Assembly (NCBI GenBank): GCA_964648485.1 | Contig: CAZYOF010000002.1 | Location: 184,329 to 248,328, forward strand | DNA from: DAIOEK01 sp964648485 | GTDB taxonomy: Bacteria; Chloroflexota; Anaerolineae; Anaerolineales; Anaerolineaceae | Direction of reading: 5' to 3' | DNA: 64,000 nt | Part shown: piece after piece, positions 16,551 through 25,276 of the stretch | Numbering within the stretch: the first letter of the stretch is position 1 | Layout of the letters: the number at the start of each line of letters is the position of its first letter | The notes under the pieces: generated by a model | Database searches by the model: none | What the model saw: only the letters and a program-made list of their open reading frames with translations | Told to the model about the DNA's origin: nothing | Translations under genes and position numbers: made by a program

Positions 16551-18467
16551 ATGGATAATCGCTCTGACTGCAAAGGACAAAAATTATCGCTATTCACGCG
16601 TTATCGAGAATTCCTCCTGTCATATGAAACACTGATGACTTTTGCCAATGGTATTTTATTGGCTCTGGGTTTTGTGTTTTCATTTTTCTTGATGCAGCCT
16701 GATACGGGAAAATGGTTGTACCTGGTTTCAGCATTGGTCGGGGGGATTCCCCTTTTTGTTTTTGCGGCAAAACAAGTTTTTATCAAGCATGATATTACAG
16801 CGGGAGTGATGGCATCTGTAGCCATGATTGCGGCAATTATTGTCGGAGAATACAGTGCAGCAGCGCTGGTTGTGTTCATGATGTCTCTCGGTGAATGGTT
16901 GGAAAATTTTACGATTGCACGCGCTGATAATGCACTCAAAGATTTAGCAAAATTAATTCCCGCTACTGTTACCATCAAACGTGGGAGTGAAGAAATCCTT
17001 GTTCCGGTAGAACAGGTGAATCCCCGAGATATTATCTTGGTCAGGGCGGGTGAGCGTATCGGTGTGGATGGTATTGTTGATAAAGGCACCGGTTGTATAA
17101 ACCAGGCTGCAATAACCGGTGAGTCTGTGCCAGTGGATAAGCGACCAGGAGATGAAGTGTTCGCCGGCACATTTAATGATATGGGAGTACTGGAAATAAA
17201 GGCAACCAAGGTTGGAGAAAATACTACTCTTGGACAAATTGTTCGCCTTGTGAAAGACGCTCAGAAATCTCAGGCACCGGTACAACGAATTGCCAACCGC
17301 TACGCAAGAATCCTGGTGCCTGCAACATTTGGGATCGCATTTCTGGTATATGTTCTTACCGGAGATATTATGCGTTCGATTACAGTACTGGTGGTGGTAT
17401 GCCCATGTGCTTTGGTACTGGCTACGCCCACAGCAGTTGTTGCTGCTATTGGAAATGCGGCAAAAAAAGGAATTCTGGTTAAAACGGGAGCAACCATAGA
17501 AAATATGGGAAAAGTGGATATTGTAGCTCTTGATAAAACCGGAACACTCACAATTGGAAAACCGAGTGTGCAAAAGGTCATCAGCCTGAACGGGAAAAGC
17601 AAGAAAAGAATTTTAGAGCTCGCAGCGTCTGCAGAATGGTTCAGCGAACATCCCATCAGCCGGGCGATTGTGGAAGCTGCCCGGGCTCAGGAAGTCCCTA
17701 TGCTTGAAACGGAAAGTTTTACTGCCTTCCCCGGATTCGGGGTGAAAGCGAAGGTGGAAGGAGAGCAGGTGGTTTTAGGAACGAAATCTCTCCTGACTGA
17801 AGAGGATGTAGCGTGGAGCGATGAAAATTCCAACCACCTGGAAACCCTGGAACTGGAAGGATATACCGTCATACCTGTAGGAGTAGACTCAAAACTGGAA
17901 GCCTATATTGCCATACAGGATACTCCTCGCGTTGAGGCAAAGAAGGTTGTTTCTGATCTAAAGCAAATTGGAATCCACGAAGTGATCATGATCACCGGGG
18001 ATAATCCCTTTGCTGCTGGAAAAATCGCATCAGAACTGGGTATCGATAAGGTGTTTGCCCAGGTATTACCTCATGAAAAGCTCAAAATTATTCAAGATTT
18101 ACAAAAGGGTGGACATAAAGTGATGTTTGCGGGGGATGGTGTAAATGATGCCCCTGCTCTTGCAGCAGCGGATATGGGAGTTGCAATGGGGATGAGTGGA
18201 ACCGATGTAGCCCTTGAAACCGCGCAAGTAGGATTGATGTCAGATGAAATTGAAAAATTGCCGGAACTGATCCGGCTTTCACGCGAGACCCTAAAAGTCA
18301 TCAGGACGAATGTAATTTTTTCCATGAGCATAAATGTGCTGGCCGTTATTCTGGGATCATTTGGCATAATTGGTCCTGTTATAGGTGCGCTCATCCACGA
18401 AGGCTCATCTATTCCAGTTCTGGCAAATTCCGCCAGACTGGCAGGGTGGAAAACAAACATCGAATAA
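16551..18467 (+). CDS. Heavy-metal P1B-type ATPase with CPC and HEGSS motifs
   Basis: A 638-residue P1B ATPase without any N-terminal HMA domain. Landmarks are TGES (189-192), CPC in the sixth core helix (284-286), DKTGT (328-332), the HP loop (367-368) and GDGVND (528-533). The last membrane pair has HEGSS (616-620), which resembles the HEGGT/HEGST of P1B-4 pumps, whereas CPC is usual for Cu(I) and Zn/Cd pumps. The mix makes the metal uncertain; a divalent transition metal is my best guess. A CsoR/RcnR-type dyad sits over the transcript start. Only a short hydrophilic leader precedes the first helices, so the N-terminus looks native. It differs clearly from the ATPase at 2676. Confidence 0.85.
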   Translation: MDNRSDCKGQKLSLFTRYREFLLSYETLMTFANGILLALGFVFSFFLMQPDTGKWLYLVSALVGGIPLFVFAAKQVFIKHDITAGVMASVAMIAAIIVGEYSAAALVVFMMSLGEWLENFTIARADNALKDLAKLIPATVTIKRGSEEILVPVEQVNPRDIILVRAGERIGVDGIVDKGTGCINQAAITGESVPVDKRPGDEVFAGTFNDMGVLEIKATKVGENTTLGQIVRLVKDAQKSQAPVQRIANRYARILVPATFGIAFLVYVLTGDIMRSITVLVVVCPCALVLATPTAVVAAIGNAAKKGILVKTGATIENMGKVDIVALDKTGTLTIGKPSVQKVISLNGKSKKRILELAASAEWFSEHPISRAIVEAARAQEVPMLETESFTAFPGFGVKAKVEGEQVVLGTKSLLTEEDVAWSDENSNHLETLELEGYTVIPVGVDSKLEAYIAIQDTPRVEAKKVVSDLKQIGIHEVIMITGDNPFAAGKIASELGIDKVFAQVLPHEKLKIIQDLQKGGHKVMFAGDGVNDAPALAAADMGVAMGMSGTDVALETAQVGLMSDEIEKLPELIRLSRETLKVIRTNVIFSMSINVLAVILGSFGIIGPVIGALIHEGSSIPVLANSARLAGWKTNIE

Positions 18468-18603
18468 TCTTTATACCTCAGGTGCTTTGCGATTATCTTC
18501 CGTAGTAATATATAAATAACTCTAACAAAAGTGGCGGTTTTGAGCATCACTAAGCTTTAAGTCAATATTCTCATAATTTCATAGAGTTTAAGGGAGAACC
18601 AAG

Positions 18604-19980
18604 ATGATCAGAAAAATTGGTGCTATTTCATTTGTGATAATCCTGTTATCCAGCATGATTGCCGGGTGTGCTGCTCCTGCGCCTGCTCCGCTAGAACCTG
18701 CTGAACCACAAATCATTACCCAGATCGTTCCTCAAGAATTGGTTGTGACTGCGACGCCGGTCCCGACGCAGGAAGGTGGCAAAATTGTCATTCGGGTGGG
18801 GACGGGAGATAGTGGAGAAGGTCTGAACCCGCATCAGGAAATTATTGCTGCATTTGAACAGGCAAATCCGGATATTATTGTGCAACTCGAAGCAGTAGCC
18901 GGAAGTGATTACTATACCCGCCTTTTGACTCAAATTGCATCCGGAGATGCGCCAGACATCATGCAGATCGGTGATGATGCTGTTCCTAATTTTGTTTCTA
19001 AAGGAGCTTTCTTACCACTGGATGACTTCATCAATGGACCTTATCCGCTGGATACAAGTATTTATCTGCCAGGCGTGATGGATCCCGGTAAATATATGGG
19101 AAAGACGTATTTCCTGCCAAAAGATTTTTCCACGTTAGCCGTCTATTACAATAAAGCAATTTTTGATAAATATGGCGTGGAATATCCCCAAGATGGCTGG
19201 ACATGGGAACAATTCTTGGAGACTGCCCAGAAGTTAACAATCGATGAAAACCAGGATGGAATCCCTGAAATATGGGGTGTTCAGCTAACCGCGAACTGGA
19301 CTACGGGATTTGAATACTGGGTGGCAGCTGCAGGAGGCAGCCTGATCAGTGAAGATGGAAAGAGTTTCACAGGCTATATGGATTCGCCTGAAACCATAGC
19401 GGCCGTGCAATTTTTTGCAGATCTCTATAATAAATACAAAGTTGCTCCTCCCCCCGCAGATTTTAACCAATGGGCTGGAGGTAACCCGGAATTTGAAAAT
19501 GGAACAGCAGCGATGCGGTTGTTTGGACGCTGGCCGCAGGCTGGTTTACGTAGCAATGAAAAAGTCGATCTGGGTGTCGTAACCGTCCCCGTGGGTAAAC
19601 AGGCAGCGAATGTCCTTTTCTGGGGTGGCTTTGGTATCTTCAGTGGCACCAAACACCCGGAGGCGGTTTGGCGATTCCTCCGGTTCTATGTTGGCGAAGA
19701 GGGATCCAGGATCTGGGCTCAGCATGGAATACCTCCGGTAGCCAGCGCGGCTGAAGAGGTGGGCATGTACACTGATCCGATTGAAAGCGTCTGGATCAAA
19801 GGGTTGGATAATGTGAAACCCAGAGCTTATGTTTATACGGATTTCTGGGGTTCTACAGCAGACCCGGCGCTCAATAAAGCCCTCCAGACAGTCTTGACTG
19901 ACCCAGAAGCCGATGTTGCTGTAGTCATGGCAAATGCTGCAAAAGAAGCGCAAGCAGCTCTCGACGAGAAAATGAAATAA
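18604..19980 (+). CDS. Sugar ABC transporter substrate-binding lipoprotein
   Basis: A 458-residue family-1 solute-binding protein of the MalE/UgpB type. The signal ends in a lipobox, MIAGC, with Cys at about 22, then an Ala/Pro linker. The mature part has the family signature INKAIFDKYG-like segment (YYNKAIFDKYGVEYPQDGWTWEQF) and a C-terminal lobe rich in Trp. Preceded by AAGGGAG. It delivers an oligosaccharide or glycoside to the two permeases encoded next; the sugar cannot be read from sequence. No ATPase gene follows, as is common for this class, which shares an MsmK-like ATPase encoded elsewhere. Confidence 0.92.
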   Translation: MIRKIGAISFVIILLSSMIAGCAAPAPAPLEPAEPQIITQIVPQELVVTATPVPTQEGGKIVIRVGTGDSGEGLNPHQEIIAAFEQANPDIIVQLEAVAGSDYYTRLLTQIASGDAPDIMQIGDDAVPNFVSKGAFLPLDDFINGPYPLDTSIYLPGVMDPGKYMGKTYFLPKDFSTLAVYYNKAIFDKYGVEYPQDGWTWEQFLETAQKLTIDENQDGIPEIWGVQLTANWTTGFEYWVAAAGGSLISEDGKSFTGYMDSPETIAAVQFFADLYNKYKVAPPPADFNQWAGGNPEFENGTAAMRLFGRWPQAGLRSNEKVDLGVVTVPVGKQAANVLFWGGFGIFSGTKHPEAVWRFLRFYVGEEGSRIWAQHGIPPVASAAEEVGMYTDPIESVWIKGLDNVKPRAYVYTDFWGSTADPALNKALQTVLTDPEADVAVVMANAAKEAQAALDEKMK

Positions 19981-19990
19981 ACATTTTAAC

Positions 19991-20029
19991 AACAGAAGGG
20001 AGCGTAAGTATTTATCGCTCCCTTCTGTT
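19991..20029 (+). terminator. Stem-loop between binding-protein and permease genes
   Basis: A perfect 14-bp stem AACAGAAGGGAGCG / CGCTCCCTTCTGTT closes an 11-nt loop with only a weak T-tract after it. Such hairpins after binding-protein genes commonly stabilise the upstream mRNA and reduce read-through into the permeases. Confidence 0.7.
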
Positions 20030-20054
20030 ATGCTTTACTCAAATAAGCGAATCC

Positions 20055-20975
20055 ATGCAAAACATAACTCCCACCCGAGCAAGGTTTTGGAACTTGCGGC
20101 GTAAAGAAACGCTCGCATTTTACCTGTGCATTTCGCCCTGGATTCTTGGTTTCATTTTTTTCTATATCGGTCCTATTCTTACTTCTTTTTACTACAGCCT
20201 GACAAAATGGGATCTGCTTACCCCTCCTGAATGGGTGGGCATGGAGAACTACATTCGGATATTTTCCCGGGACAAGCTCTTCCTGCAATCGTTGAAAGTG
20301 ACTTTTTTATACACAATTGCATATGTTCCGTTGGATTTAATCCTGGGATTGGGAATCGCGCTTTTATTAAACCGACCAATAAAAGGAATTGGCATTTTTC
20401 GTACGATTTTTTACCTGCCATCCGTGCTGACAGGAGTTGCATATGTCGTTATGTGGATGTGGATCTTTAATCCACAGGTGGGTTTGATTAACACAACCCT
20501 CAAATTGATTGGAATTACCGGCCCACGATGGCTTCTGGACCCCAAATTTGCCTTATGGGCAATCGTAATTATGTCTGTCTTTCAGGTTGGCAGATCAATG
20601 TTAATCTATCTGGCAGGGTTAAAAGACATTCCCCGTGAATTATCTGAAGCGGCATCCATGGATGGTGCTGGTATCTGGCAGCGTTTCTGGAAGATTACCC
20701 TGCCCATGTTAACGCCTTCCATTCTTTTCAACCTGATTTTTGGAATGATTATGACCTTCCAGTCTTTTACCAATGTCTATGTAGCAACCAACGGTGGACC
20801 ACTGGATTCCACTTTGTTCTATGTATTGTATCTTTACCAGAAGGCGTTTAATTTTCTTGAAATGGGATATGCATCTGCATTGGCGTGGATTTTATTCTTG
20901 ATTGTGTTGTTACTAACCATATTAATCTTCGCGACAAGCAGCAAGTGGGTTTTTTATCGGGGAACGGCAGAGTAA
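20055..20975 (+). CDS. Sugar ABC transporter permease, MalF/UgpA-like
   Basis: A 306-residue inner-membrane permease with six predicted helices and the EAA loop that docks the ATPase (ELSEAASMDGAGIWQRFWKI, about residues 195-214). PILTSFYYSLTKWDLL at the N-terminus is typical of CUT1 permeases. There is no clear ribosome binding site before the ATG; expression may depend on read-through past the hairpin. It pairs with the gene starting two bases after its stop. Confidence 0.92.
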   Translation: MQNITPTRARFWNLRRKETLAFYLCISPWILGFIFFYIGPILTSFYYSLTKWDLLTPPEWVGMENYIRIFSRDKLFLQSLKVTFLYTIAYVPLDLILGLGIALLLNRPIKGIGIFRTIFYLPSVLTGVAYVVMWMWIFNPQVGLINTTLKLIGITGPRWLLDPKFALWAIVIMSVFQVGRSMLIYLAGLKDIPRELSEAASMDGAGIWQRFWKITLPMLTPSILFNLIFGMIMTFQSFTNVYVATNGGPLDSTLFYVLYLYQKAFNFLEMGYASALAWILFLIVLLLTILIFATSSKWVFYRGTAE

Positions 20976-20977
20976 AG

Positions 20978-21835
20978 ATGGATCAATCCACCATATCTGG
21001 CAATTTCTGGAGAAAAAAGATTTTTTGGGATGTGGTTGTCTATGCTATGCTCACCATTGGATCTTTGATGTTCCTTTTTCCGATCTTATTTGCCATCTCC
21101 TCATCATTTAAATCTGACGCGCAGATACTTGAAATTCCTCCACGCTGGATACCGGATCCTTTCCGCTGGCAAAATTATCCCGAAGCTGTGACATACGTGC
21201 CTTTCGGGCGTTTCACCCTTAATACTTTGATCATTGCTCTCGGTGCAATTATTGGCAACCTGCTCTCATGTACGGTAGTCGCCTATGGATTTGCCCGGCT
21301 GCGGGCACCCGGAAAGAATTTCTTATTCTTATTGATGTTATCAACCATGATGCTGGTGGAACCTGTACGGATCATACCCATCTACATCATCTTTAATAAA
21401 CTTGGCTGGGTTGATTCGTTTTTGCCACTCATTATTCCAGCTTTTTTTGGCAGTCCATTTTATATATTTCTGCTTCGCCAATTTTTTCTTGGTATTCCCC
21501 GGGAGTTGGAAGATGCCGCGCTGATCGATGGAGCGAACAGGTTGCAAATTTTGTGGCGGGTTATTTTACCCAATGCCAAACCGGCACTGGCTGCAGTCGC
21601 TATCTTCAATTTTCAGGGTGTCTGGAATGATTTTCTTTACCCTCTGGTATTTCTGCACAAGCAAACCAATTACACAATTGCGTTAGGGCTGAGTTTTTAT
21701 CGCAGTATGTATTCGGTACACTGGGGGTATCTGATGGCGGCATCGGTTGTTGCTTTATTACCTATGGTTGTAATCTTTTTTATTGCACAAAAGACTTTTA
21801 TTGAGGGAATCAGCTTCTCGGGAATTAAGGGTTGA
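20978..21835 (+). CDS. Sugar ABC transporter permease, MalG/UgpE-like
   Basis: A 285-residue CUT1 permease with six helices and an EAA loop EDAALIDGANRLQILWRVIL near residue 180. It starts at ATG 20978, two bases after the stop of the first permease; a longer in-frame start inside that gene would add an implausible soluble leader. It completes the importer core of binding protein plus two permeases. Confidence 0.92.
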   Translation: MDQSTISGNFWRKKIFWDVVVYAMLTIGSLMFLFPILFAISSSFKSDAQILEIPPRWIPDPFRWQNYPEAVTYVPFGRFTLNTLIIALGAIIGNLLSCTVVAYGFARLRAPGKNFLFLLMLSTMMLVEPVRIIPIYIIFNKLGWVDSFLPLIIPAFFGSPFYIFLLRQFFLGIPRELEDAALIDGANRLQILWRVILPNAKPALAAVAIFNFQGVWNDFLYPLVFLHKQTNYTIALGLSFYRSMYSVHWGYLMAASVVALLPMVVIFFIAQKTFIEGISFSGIKG

Positions 21836-21977
21836 TCCTAAAATACTAAATTCATACTCAATGTCCGGTTTGATATCCGCTTAACTTTCATAAATCCATA
21901 AATCAAGATAAACTTATCTGGAAAATCCAATCTTTCTTTGTGTAATTTTTGAATTTGATTTTCATCGGAGGATCACT

Positions 21978-22277
21978 ATGGATTCTCAAGATCATACCAG
22001 TTCATCCCATCGCAGCCATGAGCATCGCAAGGCTGTATTAGACCGGCTTGCACGGATAGAAGGCCATGTGAGGGCTGTTAAGCGCATGGTGGAAGAGGAC
22101 GTGGAATGCCCTGATGTTTTAGTCCAGATTGCGGCAGTGCGGTCTGCTTTGAACAGTGTAGGAAGGGTAATCCTTGAAGATCATGTTAAAAGCTGCTTAA
22201 TGAATGCCGCAGAAGAAGGCGAATTCGATAAAGCATTCAAAGACTTAAAAAACTCACTCGATAGATTTATCGGTTAA
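21978..22277 (+). CDS. CsoR/RcnR-family metal-sensing repressor (InrS-like)
   Basis: A 99-residue all-helical DUF156 repressor. The CsoR metal site is present: C44 (VECPDVLVQIAAV), H69 and C73 (DHVKSC), the H-x3-C spacing of Cu(I) sensors. The N-terminus is also His-rich (H6, H11, H14, H16) before RLARIEGH, as in the nickel sensor InrS, so either Cu(I) or Ni(II) sensing is possible. The His at 69 argues against a persulfide sensor of the CstR type, which has Cys there. A strong GGAGGA precedes the ATG. A CsoR-type dyad lies upstream of the metal ATPase at 16551, a likely target. It is followed 21 bases later by a SufS-like gene. Confidence 0.88.
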   Translation: MDSQDHTSSSHRSHEHRKAVLDRLARIEGHVRAVKRMVEEDVECPDVLVQIAAVRSALNSVGRVILEDHVKSCLMNAAEEGEFDKAFKDLKNSLDRFIG

Positions 22278-22298
22278 TCTTATTACAGGAGAGAATAC

Positions 22299-23702
22299 AT
22301 GGGTAACGATTCGGATTACAGGCAATTATTTGTAGGTATGGATGTTCAGGTTCCGCTACTCAATGGTCAGAAAAGAAAATATATAAATTTTGATAACGCT
22401 GCATCAACCCCTCCCATGCTGCCGGTGAAGGAGAAGGTAGATCAGTTTATGGTTTACTATTCCAGTGTGCATCGCGGCACTGGTTTTAAGAGCCAGATAT
22501 CCACCCACCTGTATGAAGAATCACGAATGAAGGTGCTTCAGTTTGTCGGTGCAGACCCGCAAACGCATGTTTGCATCTTTGGTAAGAACACTACTGAGGC
22601 AATCAACAAACTTGCTCACCGGTTTCCATTTACCCCAGAAAAGAATATTGTTCTTGTCAGTACACAGGAACATCACTCCAATGATCTTCCTTGGCGTAAA
22701 GTAGCCCAGGTGATCCATATTGGATTAACACCCCAGGGTGCATTAGATGAAGCTGATTATGATCGATTGCTGTGGGAGTACAAAGGCAGAGTTGCCATCG
22801 TTTCTATTACCGGTGCCAGCAATGTGACCGGATTTATTAATCCGGTTCATCGGATGGCAGAGAAGGCGCATGCTGCAGGTGCGCTGATTTGTGTGGATTG
22901 TGCGCAACTGGCACCGCATCGGAAAATTGACATGCATCCGGTGGATTCACCCGACCACCTGGATTTTGTTACTATTTCTGCCCATAAAATGTATGCTCCT
23001 TTCGGAACAGGTGCTCTAATAGGCAGACGGGATTTTTTTGCAACTGGTGATCCAGATATGGTCGGGGGAGGTGAAGTAGAAATTGTAACGCTGGATTCAG
23101 TGGAATGGTCTGAACCCCCGGATAGAGACGAGGCTGGAAGTCCGAATACCATCGGCGCAATCGCCCTGGCAGCATCCATCACCACGCTTGAAAGAATTGG
23201 TATGCAGGCAGTGGCAGATCATGAAGCTGAACTCACCACGCATATCTTGTCCCGGTTGACTGATATGCCATATATGACAGTTCTGGGTGATCGAAACCCC
23301 GAGAATGCAGCCAACCGGCTGGGTGTTATTCCGTTAAATATGAACGGAATCTCCCATTATCTTTTAGCGGCTATTTTAGGGTATGAATATGGAATTGGTG
23401 TGCGAAATGGATGTTTCTGCGCACATCCATATTTATTGAAACTGATGAATATTGACGAAATTGCTTCTGCAAAAGTTCGCGCGTCCATTATGGCAAAGGA
23501 TAAACGGGATGTACCCGGTTTGGTTCGGATTTCGTTCGGCTTATACAATACTGCGAATGAAATTGACACCTTGTTGCAAGCACTTGAAGAGATCCATGCT
23601 GGCAAGTATCAGGGAAAATATCATCAGGATCCGCCATCGGGCGCATACCTGCCGGATGGTGTAAACGTGGATTTCAACGAGTATTGTTCACTGGAAAATT
23701 GA
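22299..23702 (+). CDS. SufS-like class V aminotransferase (probable cysteine desulfurase)
   Basis: A 467-residue PLP enzyme of fold type I, class V. The PLP Lys is K230 in SAHKMYAPFG, the ring-stacking His lies in QEHHSND (about 125), and C374 in GCFCAHP matches the position of the catalytic Cys in SufS. These point to cysteine desulfurase or selenocysteine-lyase-like chemistry, moving sulfur from Cys. It is about 60 residues longer than usual SufS, mostly at the C-terminus, and no SufU, SufE or SufBCD gene is adjacent. AGGAGAG precedes the ATG. The neighbouring CsoR-type regulator suggests expression linked to metal or thiol stress. Confidence 0.78.
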   Translation: MGNDSDYRQLFVGMDVQVPLLNGQKRKYINFDNAASTPPMLPVKEKVDQFMVYYSSVHRGTGFKSQISTHLYEESRMKVLQFVGADPQTHVCIFGKNTTEAINKLAHRFPFTPEKNIVLVSTQEHHSNDLPWRKVAQVIHIGLTPQGALDEADYDRLLWEYKGRVAIVSITGASNVTGFINPVHRMAEKAHAAGALICVDCAQLAPHRKIDMHPVDSPDHLDFVTISAHKMYAPFGTGALIGRRDFFATGDPDMVGGGEVEIVTLDSVEWSEPPDRDEAGSPNTIGAIALAASITTLERIGMQAVADHEAELTTHILSRLTDMPYMTVLGDRNPENAANRLGVIPLNMNGISHYLLAAILGYEYGIGVRNGCFCAHPYLLKLMNIDEIASAKVRASIMAKDKRDVPGLVRISFGLYNTANEIDTLLQALEEIHAGKYQGKYHQDPPSGAYLPDGVNVDFNEYCSLEN

Positions 23703-23771
23703 ACGTAAAGTATCAAATCCAGAACCTTGGTTCTTTCTGGATTATTTCTCAAAAATAAGTAAAGGATACCT

Positions 23772-24320
23772 GTGGAACAAGATTTTGCATCGCGTTTGTT
23801 GCGGGCGATTGCTTTTGCCGCAGAAAAGCATACCCATCAACGCCGAAAGAATTCAGATCAATCGCCTTACATCGAGCATCCCATTCAGGTTGCTTTGTAT
23901 TTATGGGAAGTCGGAGGCGTAACCGATGCGGATGTGATTATCGCTGCGATTTTGCACGATACTATTGAAGACACAAATACAACCTTTGAAGAAATTTCTC
24001 GTGAGTTTGGTGAGCGGGCGGCAGGGATAGTTATGGAAGTTACAGATGATAAAAGCCTGCCCAAGGAAGTCAGAAAACAATTGCAAATTGAACATGTGCC
24101 TTCGCTTTCCAGAGGGGCAAAGCTGGTAAAACTTTCTGATAAGATCAGTAATATCAGAGATGTTGTTACGGATCCTCCATTAAATTGGGACATTCAACGC
24201 AGGGCAGAATACCTGAGGTGGGCAAAAGCAGTTGTTGCTGGGTTATGCGGAGTCAATCAAACCATGGAAAAAGAATTTGATGATATTGTTTCGGTTGGGT
24301 TGCAAAAACTTTCGCACTGA
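23772..24320 (+). CDS. HD-domain ppGpp hydrolase, MESH1/SpoT-hydrolase-like
   Basis: A 182-residue small HD hydrolase equivalent to the N-terminal hydrolase domain of SpoT, without synthetase, TGS or ACT domains. The HD motif is H62-D63 in ILHDTIEDT, with H36 (YIEHP) and D123 (KLSDKISN) as further metal ligands. Such single-domain proteins can degrade (p)ppGpp, although other nucleotide substrates are possible. The start is GTG 23772, six bases after AGGA; no in-frame ATG is near. Expected to be cytoplasmic and manganese-dependent. Confidence 0.85.
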   Translation: MEQDFASRLLRAIAFAAEKHTHQRRKNSDQSPYIEHPIQVALYLWEVGGVTDADVIIAAILHDTIEDTNTTFEEISREFGERAAGIVMEVTDDKSLPKEVRKQLQIEHVPSLSRGAKLVKLSDKISNIRDVVTDPPLNWDIQRRAEYLRWAKAVVAGLCGVNQTMEKEFDDIVSVGLQKLSH

Positions 24321-24358
24321 TTTTTTCATAAACGACACATAAAGATTAACTTTTACTT

Positions 24359-24386
24359 TTGTAATTTATCGATAATCCCCTATAAT
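24359..24386 (+). promoter_or_regulatory. Sigma-70-type promoter of the DUF4332 gene
   Basis: TTGTAA (24359-24364), 16-nt spacer and TATAAT (24381-24386), 33 bases before the ATG. Confidence 0.75.
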
Positions 24387-24418
24387 AGTTAAGTACAATA
24401 AATCAGAGGAGGATAGAT

Positions 24419-24823
24419 ATGCCATCAATTATTGACGTTGAAGGAATTGGTGAAAAGTACAAAGTAAAGCTGCAGGAAGCCGGTATTCGAACTACCGAAA
24501 AACTTCTTGAAGTTGCTGGCACCCCAAAAGGTCGGAAAGAAGTTGCTGAAAAAACCGGAATCGCTGATAAGTTAATCCTTGAATGGGTGAATTTGTCAGA
24601 TTTATTCAGGATCAAGGGCGTAGGCAGCGAGTATTCAGATTTGCTGGAAGAAGCTGGTGTGGATACTGTGGTAGAGCTGGCGAATCGCAATCCTGCAAAT
24701 CTCTTCAAAATGCTTGATGAAGCAAATGCCAAGAAGAAACTGGTCCGCAAGATGCCAACCGAAGATATGGTTAAAGATTGGGTAGATCAGGCTAAGAAGC
24801 TTCCAAGACTTGTATCTTATTAA
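24419..24823 (+). CDS. DUF4332 helix-hairpin-helix protein
   Basis: A 134-residue protein made of two helix-hairpin-helix-like units: the first near residues 4-30 (VEGIGEKYKVKLQEAGI), the second near 62-85 (IKGVGSEYSDLLEEAGV). This is the DUF4332 arrangement, related to the HhH motifs that bind DNA non-specifically, but its job is unknown. A very strong AGAGGAGGA precedes the ATG and the gene has its own promoter, so it is probably well expressed and monocistronic. Confidence 0.8.
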   Translation: MPSIIDVEGIGEKYKVKLQEAGIRTTEKLLEVAGTPKGRKEVAEKTGIADKLILEWVNLSDLFRIKGVGSEYSDLLEEAGVDTVVELANRNPANLFKMLDEANAKKKLVRKMPTEDMVKDWVDQAKKLPRLVSY

Positions 24824-24856
24824 TATTCCCAAAAGAAAATAACTGGAGTTTTATCC

Positions 24857-24880
24857 GCCCTGTTCGATTCTGAGCAGGGC
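24857..24880 (+). terminator. Probable terminator after the DUF4332 gene
   Basis: 9-bp stem GCCCTGTTC / GAGCAGGGC (one G-T pair) with a 6-nt loop, followed by a T-rich but interrupted tract. Confidence 0.55.
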
Positions 24881-24909
24881 AGATTATTCTTATTGTTACG
24901 AGGATTCTC

Positions 24910-25233
24910 ATGAGTGAAATAAATGTGGTGAACCCCTTCAACCTGGCGGATTCAGTGCAGGTGCAATCAGGTTCTGTGGTAAGCAAAACATTGATCAACA
25001 AACCCAGCGGAACAGTTACACTTTTTGCCTTTGATGAAGGACAGGCATTATCAGAACACACTGCGCCATATGACGCATTGGCTATTATTTTGGATGGTGA
25101 AGCGGAAATTAGTATCTCCAGTACCTGGTATCACCTGCGCGCTGGAGAGTCAATCATTATGCCGGCAAATGCTCCCCATGCATTAAAAGCAGCCAAACCA
25201 TATAAAATGGCTCTCATCATGATCAAGAGTTAA
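24910..25233 (+). CDS. Small cupin-domain protein
   Basis: A 107-residue single cupin. Motif 1 is EHTAPYDALAIILDGEAEI, where only one usual His is clear, and motif 2 is MPANAPHALKAAKPYKM with the conserved His. The sequence resembles cupins of anaerobes with broad or unknown roles. ACGAGGA lies before the ATG. The catalytic metal ligands are incomplete, so a binding or sensing role is as likely as catalysis. A bidirectional terminator follows. Confidence 0.8.
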   Translation: MSEINVVNPFNLADSVQVQSGSVVSKTLINKPSGTVTLFAFDEGQALSEHTAPYDALAIILDGEAEISISSTWYHLRAGESIIMPANAPHALKAAKPYKMALIMIKS

Positions 25234-25239
25234 AATCAA

Positions 25240-25268
25240 AAAAAACCTGTCCCCGGACAGGCTTTTTT
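25240..25268. terminator. Bidirectional terminator between cupin and YjbQ genes
   Basis: AAAAAACCTGTCC and GGACAGGCTTTTTT form a compact hairpin with A- and T-runs on the two sides. Confidence 0.85.
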
Positions 25269-25276
25269 GTCATCAT

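Noticed and set aside
20885..20977. Longer start of the second sugar permease
   Set aside because: It lies within the first permease gene and adds a leader not seen in MalG-type proteins.
23772..24320. Full RelA/SpoT synthetase
   Set aside because: Only the hydrolase HD domain is present; the protein ends before a synthetase domain would begin.
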